Assembly: GCA_015654575.1 (NCBI GenBank)
Contig: JAATGR010000264.1
Coordinates: 1 to 41,431 of the forward strand
Origin: Actinomycetales bacterium
GTDB lineage: Bacteria > Actinomycetota > Actinomycetes > Actinomycetales > Microbacteriaceae
DNA: 41,431 nucleotides
Reading direction: 5' to 3'
The position numbers were made by a program, and so were the translations under genes. Position 1 is the stretch's first letter. The number at the start of each line of letters is the position of its first letter. Positions 36,712-41,431 of this stretch are shown piece by piece. The notes beneath the pieces were generated by a model, which saw only the letters and a list, made by a program, of their open reading frames with translations, ran no database searches and was not told the DNA's origin.

Positions 36712-37845
36712 TCAGGGACGGCCGGGCAGGGCGACGAACAGCTCGCCGCCCTCACCGGTCACGGTGAGCGTCGTCTCGCCGATGGCGACGGCGGCACGGC
36801 CGGGCGCGAGATCGACAGCCTCGCCCGAGCCCGCGACCGCCCTCACCCGTCCGGCGACGGCGAGAACGATCGCCGTGCCGTGGAGCTCAAGCGCGCGAGG
36901 CGCGGCATCTGCACGGAGGTGCCACAGCTCGAAGTCGGGGATGCCGGGACGGAAGACCTCGACGCCGTCACCGGCCGGCTGCGGCGCCAGCCGCGGCGGA
37001 TCCCCCGCTCGCGTGTCGAGCACCCGCAGGAGTTCGGGAACGTCGACGTGCTTGGGAGTCAGGCCGCCGCGCAGCACATTGTCGCTGGCAGCCATGATCT
37101 CCACGCCCAGCCCCGCCAGGTAGGCGTGCAAGACCCCGGCCGGCACGAAGAGAGCCTCGCCGCGGCGCAGGACCACGAGGTTCATCAACAGCGCGAAGAC
37201 GATCCCGGGGTCGCCGGGATAGGCGGCGGCAACACGACGTGCCGTCGCGAGCTCGGCCGCGAACTCCCCCGACGCCGCATCCGTCAATGCCGCGGCGATG
37301 GCGTCGACGGCCGGCTGCGCGTCGCCGGACAGGAGCCAGGCGAGCGTGTCGCGCAGCGACGCGGCATCGTCGCCGCCGCGCAGCCGTGACGCGACCGTGT
37401 CCCCCGCGTCGCCCAGCACGGCCAGCAGGCGACGGGTCGTATCGAGCTCGCGCAATCCAGCGAGCGCTTCGAAGCGGTCACTCAACGCCACGATGACCTC
37501 GGGCTTGTGGTTGTCGTCCCGGTAGTTGCGGGCGGGGGCGTCGACCGGGATACCGGCGCGCTGCTCGGACGCGTATCCGGCCACCGCCTCGGTCTTCGAG
37601 GGATGCACCTGGATCGACAATGGGGAGGCGGCGGCCAGCAACTTCAGCAGGTAGGGCAGCCGTTCCTCGCCCAGCTGCTCGCGCAGGGTGGTGCCGCCCG
37701 GAAGCGTGGCGGGAGACCCCGGGTGGTCCCCGAACCAGATCTCGGCCTCAGGCGAGCCAGAGGCGGTGCGCCGCTGCAGCTGCGGGATGAGGGTCGTGGA
37801 CCCCCAGGCGTAGTCGCGGGGTTCGTTGTGGAGCGGGGTGAGCAC
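36712..37845 (-). CDS. manA: Type I mannose-6-phosphate isomerase
   Basis: A 377-residue zinc-dependent cupin enzyme interconverting fructose-6-P and mannose-6-P, the entry to GDP-mannose for envelope glycans. Family marks are NEPRDYAWGS, AEIWFGDHPGSP, LSIQVHPSKTEA (Gln and His of the zinc site), HKPEVIVAL, VPAGVLHAYLAGLGVEIMAASDNVLRGGLTPKHVD and the C-terminal cupin. The GTG at 37845 follows TAGGCT by 6 nt. It sits near whiB2 and the glycosyltransferases, as in M. tuberculosis (Rv3255c). Confidence 0.94.
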   Translation of the reverse strand: MLTPLHNEPRDYAWGSTTLIPQLQRRTASGSPEAEIWFGDHPGSPATLPGGTTLREQLGEERLPYLLKLLAAASPLSIQVHPSKTEAVAGYASEQRAGIPVDAPARNYRDDNHKPEVIVALSDRFEALAGLRELDTTRRLLAVLGDAGDTVASRLRGGDDAASLRDTLAWLLSGDAQPAVDAIAAALTDAASGEFAAELATARRVAAAYPGDPGIVFALLMNLVVLRRGEALFVPAGVLHAYLAGLGVEIMAASDNVLRGGLTPKHVDVPELLRVLDTRAGDPPRLAPQPAGDGVEVFRPGIPDFELWHLRADAAPRALELHGTAIVLAVAGRVRAVAGSGEAVDLAPGRAAVAIGETTLTVTGEGGELFVALPGRP

Positions 37846-37851
37846 GCGCCC

Positions 37852-37857
37852 AGCCTA
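37852..37857 (-). promoter_or_regulatory. -10 element of manA, leaderless type
   Basis: Minus-strand TAGGCT, 6 nt before the GTG at 37845. Confidence 0.6.
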
Positions 37858-37893
37858 GGCGAGCGGGGATGCCCGGTTCACGCACGTCGCCAC

Positions 37894-37961
37894 ATCAGGT
37901 GATTCGGCGGATTCAGGCTGATATCGGCCCGGAACGGCCTGATCCGGCCGAATCGCCTGAT
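37894..37961. repeat. 68-bp nested hairpin element upstream of manA
   Basis: Outer arms ATCAGGTGATTCGGC (37894-37908) and GCCGAATCGCCTGAT (37947-37961) are complementary at 14 of 15 positions, the exception being a G-T pair. Inner arms GGATTCAGGC (37909-37918) and GCCTGATCC (37937-37945) extend the stem with single-base bulges, leaving an 18-nt loop. The hexamer CCTGAT or its complement recurs. The element lies between divergent manA and the ligase-like gene, outside both likely leaders. It could be a palindromic repeat, a structured RNA or a regulator array. Confidence 0.6.
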
Positions 37962-38343
37962 CTCGCGCGGGCGCGCAGGCGGCGGGTGGCGGGGGCGGAC
38001 GCGAGCGCAGGCGGAGGCGGGCGCGGAGGCTGGCCGCGCCTCCGGCGCGGCGCTCTGGCTAAAGCTGTCGGCCGTGGGTACCGCGTCACGGTCACGGTCC
38101 TGGCAGGCAGATGCCCATCGTCCGCCGCCGAGCGGTGGTCCGGCGCTTCGCGTCTCCCGCGGTAGCACGCTCACGCGGCTCGACGCTCCTCCGCCTGACG
38201 CGCCGAGCTGCGACGCCGCTCGTTCACGGCGCGCTGCTGCCGACTGCGGGCGTCCGACGGAGCACGCGCACCCGCACCGAGAGAAAGCACTAGGGAGATG
38301 TTCCCACTCGGCTGACCAGGCTCCGTTCCGCGGCGGGCATCGC
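37962..38343. other. GC-rich intergenic stretch without a supported gene
   Basis: Only low-complexity, Arg/Pro/Ala-rich open frames occur here on both strands, none with a plausible start signal or recognisable product. Short GC-rich palindromes, such as GGAGGC/GCCTCC near 38026-38043, are present but common at this base composition. Confidence 0.5.
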
Positions 38344-38349
38344 TAGCCT
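38344..38349 (+). promoter_or_regulatory. -10 element of the ligase-like gene
   Basis: TAGCCT, 8 nt before the ATG at 38358. Confidence 0.45.
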
Positions 38350-38357
38350 GGGCGCTA

Positions 38358-39569
38358 ATGACAGAACACACGCAGCACCCGGCGTGGCCGGTGCCCGCTG
38401 CGCCCGAGCGTGAGCGCACCGGGCATCTGATGCTGCGCGCCTGGTGCGTGTTCGTCCTGTTCGCGGCGTTCGCCGGCGGCGGGTGGCTCGCAGCGTTCGG
38501 CACCGTGGGCGCGGGCTTCGTGGCCGCCGCATGCGCCGTCGTCTCGGCGGCCTGCTGGGCGATCGTGCGCCCTGCGTTCAACTTCCGGCGTCTGCCTTGG
38601 TTCGTGCTCGCCTTCGTCCTGTGGTCGGTGATCGTCCTGCCGTGGGCACCGGGCGGCCTCGCCGCCTGCATCCTCCTGGCCATCACCGCGGGGCAGGGAC
38701 TGTTCGTGGCGGCCGTGCTCACCTGGAGCGAGCTCGTCGCCGCCCTCAGCGCAGCGCTGACCTGGATGCTCGGACTCTCCGTGGTGTTCGAGCTCGCGGT
38801 CGCCGTCCTGGTCGGCGGGCCGCTCGGCCCGGGCTTCACACGGCCGGCCGATGCCGGCCGCACGCCGTGGTCGCTCGGCGACCTCTTCTCCGGCGGAGCA
38901 CTGCAGGGGCTGGCCGGGGACACCGGCCAGTTCAGCGCGGTGTGCACGGTGGCGGCTGTGGTCTTCGGCATCCGCGTCGCCGCGTCACCGCGTCGTGCAC
39001 TCCCGTGGCTGTGGCTGGCCGTGGCACTGTTCGTGCTGGCGCGTGGCGCATCGGCAGCGGTCGCGCTCTCGATTGGGGCCGTGGTGGTCGTCCTCGGTGC
39101 GGTGCTGCTCATGCGCACCGTGCGCCGCGCAGGCGGGCGCAGCAAGTACTACACACTGTTCGCCGCGGTCGGCATCATCGGGGCCGCACTGCTGTGGCTG
39201 TGGCGCGACACCGCGTTCGCGGAGGCGCCGACCGCGTGGGCCGCCGCCGCGCAGACGGGCTGGGTCGGGGTCGCGCTGCTGTCCGGCATCCAGCTGTCCT
39301 TCGTGTGGCGCTCGTGGTTCTTCGCAATCGACCGTCCGCGCTGGGATCTGCGCGCCGACCGCCCCTACTCGCCGCTCACCCTGCTACCCACGCTCGTCGG
39401 CGCCATGCTCCTGGTGCACAGCCTGGTCGACGTCGACTCGATGGCGCTGTGGGGATGGCTGCTCATCGTGACGCTGGGGACGAAAGTCACGCAGGCGCCG
39501 CTCGTGGGCGTCGGGCCCGCCGAGCATTCGGCGGCATTGGAGCGAGGGGATGCCGTCGCCGCGGCGTGA
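38358..39569 (+). CDS. O-antigen-ligase-like multi-pass membrane protein
   Basis: A 403-residue protein with about ten hydrophobic helices. A polar loop with PADAGRTPWSLGDLFSGGALQGLAGDTGQFSAV (about 170-202) resembles the periplasmic loop region of O-antigen ligase/Wzy-like proteins. Such proteins join or polymerise glycan units on the outer face of the membrane. No exact family motif can be confirmed, so the call rests on topology and on the adjacent glycosyltransferase gene 43 bp downstream. The ATG follows TAGCCT by 8 nt. The C-terminal 20 residues are polar. Confidence 0.75.
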   Translation: MTEHTQHPAWPVPAAPERERTGHLMLRAWCVFVLFAAFAGGGWLAAFGTVGAGFVAAACAVVSAACWAIVRPAFNFRRLPWFVLAFVLWSVIVLPWAPGGLAACILLAITAGQGLFVAAVLTWSELVAALSAALTWMLGLSVVFELAVAVLVGGPLGPGFTRPADAGRTPWSLGDLFSGGALQGLAGDTGQFSAVCTVAAVVFGIRVAASPRRALPWLWLAVALFVLARGASAAVALSIGAVVVVLGAVLLMRTVRRAGGRSKYYTLFAAVGIIGAALLWLWRDTAFAEAPTAWAAAAQTGWVGVALLSGIQLSFVWRSWFFAIDRPRWDLRADRPYSPLTLLPTLVGAMLLVHSLVDVDSMALWGWLLIVTLGTKVTQAPLVGVGPAEHSAALERGDAVAAA

Positions 39570-39597
39570 CGCTCAGGATCGCAGGCGAGCCGCAGGG

Positions 39598-39603
39598 TAG
39601 GAT
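39598..39603 (+). promoter_or_regulatory. -10 element of the GlfT1-like gene
   Basis: TAGGAT, 9 nt before the ATG at 39613. No ribosome binding site is seen. Confidence 0.5.
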
Positions 39604-39612
39604 CGGGACGCT

Positions 39613-40596
39613 ATGGCCGCCGCATCCGAACATCCCGACGTGCCCTCCTCCCCCGACTTCGACGCGTCGTCCGCGACCATCGCGATCGTGACCTACAACC
39701 GGTCCGCGCTGCTGTCCACCCTGCTGGAGTCGCTGGAACGGATGGACCCGAAGCCCGGGCACGTCGTCATCATCGACAACGCATCCTCCGATGACACGAC
39801 CGCCATCGTCGATTCGTTCCGGGACCGCGTCGGCACGGAGGTCGTGTATCGCAGACTGGAGACGAACACGGGCGGTTCGGGCGGCTTCAGTGAGGGCGTG
39901 CGCACTGCGTACGAGCTCGGGTCGACCTGGATTTGGCTCATGGACGACGACGTGGAGGTGCTGCCCGACGCCCTGGCGAGGATGGGCACCTGGGCGCCGC
40001 GCTTCAAGAGCATCCAGGGACGCCGCTACGACTACGACGGCAGCGCGTTCTACTGGCAGTACCGGATCGCGGAGCGGATGGGCATCCCCATCCCGTTCGC
40101 GCCCGCGGGCTTCGACGAGTCCGGCTTCAAGCCGATGAACTCGGGCTGCTTCGAGGGCATGTTCATCCACCGCGACATCGTGGCCCAGATCGGCCTGCCG
40201 GATCCCCGCTTCTTCATCTACTGGGACGACCAGGTGTACGGCTGGCTCGCCTCGCGCCGCACCGACTCGGTCATCGTCGACGAGTTCGTGCTGCGCCGCA
40301 CCCGCGAGATCAAACAGTGGGACATGGGCGTGCGCCACATGAACGCCTCCAGCGACTCGTATCGGTACTACATCATGCGCAACCGCGCGCACATCAAGCA
40401 GTACTACCGCGCGAACCGGGCCTACAACCCGGTCCTGTTCGGCCTGGGCACGACGCTGACGTTCGGCAAGGAGCTCATCCGTCTCGCGGTCGTGGAGCGC
40501 AAGGTGCGCGGCACCTCTCACCTGTTCCGAGGCCTGCGCGACGGCCGCCGGATCGCGCGCGACCGCTCGTGGCGGCCGATGCCCCCGCTGGCGTAA
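39613..40596 (+). CDS. GT2 glycosyltransferase, GlfT1/rhamnosyltransferase-like
   Basis: A 327-residue soluble or peripheral GT-A enzyme. It has IAIVTYNRSALL and VVIIDNASSDDTT at the nucleotide-sugar site, GGSGGFSEGVRTAYE, the metal-binding WIWLMDDDVEVLPDAL motif, and NSGCFEGMFIHRDIV with FFIYWDDQVYGWLASR, the likely base-containing WDD segment. The pattern resembles actinobacterial galactofuranosyl- or rhamnosyltransferases (GlfT1, WbbL-like). The C-terminal basic helices (RGLRDGRRIARDRSW) may hold the membrane. It lies 43 bp after the ligase-like gene, so surface-glycan assembly is likely. Confidence 0.88.
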   Translation: MAAASEHPDVPSSPDFDASSATIAIVTYNRSALLSTLLESLERMDPKPGHVVIIDNASSDDTTAIVDSFRDRVGTEVVYRRLETNTGGSGGFSEGVRTAYELGSTWIWLMDDDVEVLPDALARMGTWAPRFKSIQGRRYDYDGSAFYWQYRIAERMGIPIPFAPAGFDESGFKPMNSGCFEGMFIHRDIVAQIGLPDPRFFIYWDDQVYGWLASRRTDSVIVDEFVLRRTREIKQWDMGVRHMNASSDSYRYYIMRNRAHIKQYYRANRAYNPVLFGLGTTLTFGKELIRLAVVERKVRGTSHLFRGLRDGRRIARDRSWRPMPPLA

Positions 40597-40624
40597 TCAC
40601 CCCTCTCCTCCCCAGCCCCACTGG

Positions 40625-40684
40625 CCCAACCGTCACTTTCGGTCCGTTTTCGCCGCCAAAGCCCGCGAGAAATGACGGTTCGGG
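40625..40684. repeat. Imperfect long inverted repeat after the glycosyltransferase gene
   Basis: AACCGTCA (40628-40635) pairs with TGACGGTT (40673-40680). The stem extends inward by TTTC / GAAA and outward by CCC / GGG with single-base bulges, about 15 pairs in all, around a 28-nt loop. It may end the glycosyltransferase transcript or be a dispersed palindromic element. Confidence 0.55.
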
Positions 40685-40707
40685 AAGCGGAGGCAGGGAC
40701 GCGGAGC

Positions 40708-40716
40708 TGTGGATAA
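40708..40716 (-). other. Perfect DnaA-box sequence (TGTGGATAA, minus-strand box)
   Basis: The reverse complement of TTATCCACA, located just before the last gene. It is isolated, like the box at 8002-8010. Confidence 0.35.
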
Positions 40717-40754
40717 CACGGCGGGGAGATCTGTGCCCCGCTCAGCATGGGCCG

Positions 40755-41431
40755 ATGGATCTACCCACAGCATTCCTCGTGTCGCAGGGGTCGGAACTCG
40801 GACTGACGACGGGGCGGATGCGAGCCGCCGCGTTCCAGCGGCCCTACCGCGGCGTGCGCAGCATCGAACTCGACATCTCGACGCTGCACGGACGCTGCGC
40901 CGCCCTGCAGCCGCTGATGGGACGCAGCCACGTGTTCAGCCACGTCACCGCCGCGCTGCTCTGGGGACTGCCGCTGCCGTGGGCGCTCGAACATCCCGAC
41001 CGACCGCTCGACGTCTCCGCCCTCGAGCGTACGAGGATGCGGATCACCGGCGTCATCGGGCACGAGTTGCCGCCCGGCATCCCGATCCGACGCCTGCGCG
41101 GTGGTCTGCTGGTCACCGCGCCGGCCATCACGTGGTGCCACCTCGCGGCCGAGGCAGCGCATAAGACCCGAGCCAAACGCATCCCGGTGTTCCACCACGA
41201 TCTGGTGGCGCTCGGCGATGCGCTGGTGTCGGGCGAACGCCGTCGAGACGGCTCGCGCACCGTGCCATTGTGCACGCCGAGCGAACTGATACGGGCCGTG
41301 GGACAACACGGCTCCCGGCGGGGTGCTCGCGCTCTCGACGATGCGCTGCCCCGCGTACGCGGAGGCGTGGACTCGCCGCAGGAGACGCGCCTGCGTCTGG
41401 CCATTGTCGATGCGGGGCTGCCCGAGCCGGA
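40755..41431 (+). CDS. AbiEi/DUF559-type protein (3' end outside window)
   Basis: An open frame from ATG 40755 to the window end, 225 codons without a stop. The protein begins MDLPTAFLVSQGSELG and has an RMRAAAFQRPYRGVRS segment typical of the AbiEi-like N-terminal winged helix. HVFSHVTAALLWGLPLPW and TWCHLAAE follow, and it ends in VDSPQETRLRLAIVDAGLPEP, which in relatives leads into a DUF559/Vsr-like nuclease-fold domain. The nuclease part lies outside the window, so activity cannot be judged. A CAGCAT hexamer lies 6 nt before the ATG. No partner toxin gene is visible upstream. Confidence 0.75.
   Translation, partial: MDLPTAFLVSQGSELGLTTGRMRAAAFQRPYRGVRSIELDISTLHGRCAALQPLMGRSHVFSHVTAALLWGLPLPWALEHPDRPLDVSALERTRMRITGVIGHELPPGIPIRRLRGGLLVTAPAITWCHLAAEAAHKTRAKRIPVFHHDLVALGDALVSGERRRDGSRTVPLCTPSELIRAVGQHGSRRGARALDDALPRVRGGVDSPQETRLRLAIVDAGLPEP

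Noticed and set aside
38171..39145. Minus-strand frame overlapping the ligase-like gene
   Set aside because: Ser/Thr/Arg/Pro-rich composition; the plus-strand product has proper membrane helices and a promoter.
40709..41164. 151-codon plus-strand frame at the right end
   Set aside because: The product is Arg/Pro/Ala-rich. The overlapping frame from 40755 stays open to the window end and reads as a real protein.

Overview
The window is a GC-rich actinobacterial chromosome segment, most likely from Microbacterium or a close relative in the Microbacteriaceae. This rests on the sequence and on remembered gene order, not on a search. The evidence is the pair of WhiB regulators, the mycothiol-type SigR/RsrA pair, the MtrAB-LpqB triad, FurA-KatG, a CpaE-like ATPase next to a SAF protein, and an M. 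tuberculosis-like order (sigH-rshA, aroA, rsgA, whiB1, pdtaS, Rv3235, secA1, hpf, comF, lpqB, mtrB, mtrA, Rv3258c, Rv3259, whiB2, manA). No tRNA, rRNA, CRISPR array, transposase or prophage gene was recognised.

Layout. 1-9493: redox-stress sigma factor and anti-sigma factor, EPSP synthase, RsgA GTPase, a BCP peroxiredoxin, a small membrane protein, WhiB1, the PdtaS sensor kinase, a CpaE-like/SAF pair, a small HTH protein, a protein with two Sm-like repeats, and an Rv3235-like protein. 9510-13624: AlaA-type aminotransferase and SecA. 13831-20892: a tightly overlapping six-gene operon coding an efflux adaptor, ATPase, permease, PadR repressor, second ATPase and giant second permease. 21118-22431: a coiled-coil protein resembling a TPM-family protein without its TPM domain. 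22456-28005: HPF, ComF, LpqB, MtrB and MtrA. 28225-30980: furA-katG. 31041-37845: DUF3499 protein, Rv3259-like protein, DUF5719 protein with a giant glycosyltransferase, WhiB2, ManA. 38358-41431: an O-antigen-ligase-like membrane protein, a GlfT1-like glycosyltransferase, and the start of an AbiEi/DUF559-type gene cut by the window end.

Two themes stand out. First, about half of the transcription starts carry a TANNNT hexamer (usually TAGGNT) only 6-9 nt before the start codon, so leaderless or nearly leaderless transcription looks like the default. This also fixes many start codons. Second, the ABC/PadR operon and the TPM-like gene sit between secA and hpf, which are neighbours in M. tuberculosis. 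This accessory block has its own candidate PadR operator and a perfect 17-bp inverted repeat, and it is the best candidate here for an uncharacterised system (drug or peptide export or resistance). Two other long hairpin-forming intergenic elements (37894-37961 and 40625-40684) are unexplained.

Functionally, much of the window concerns the envelope and stress: protein export (SecA), cell-wall signalling (MtrAB-LpqB), surface polysaccharide (ManA, glycosyltransferases, ligase-like protein), oxidative and thiol stress (SigR/RsrA, BCP, FurA/KatG, WhiB proteins) and ribosome hibernation (HPF).
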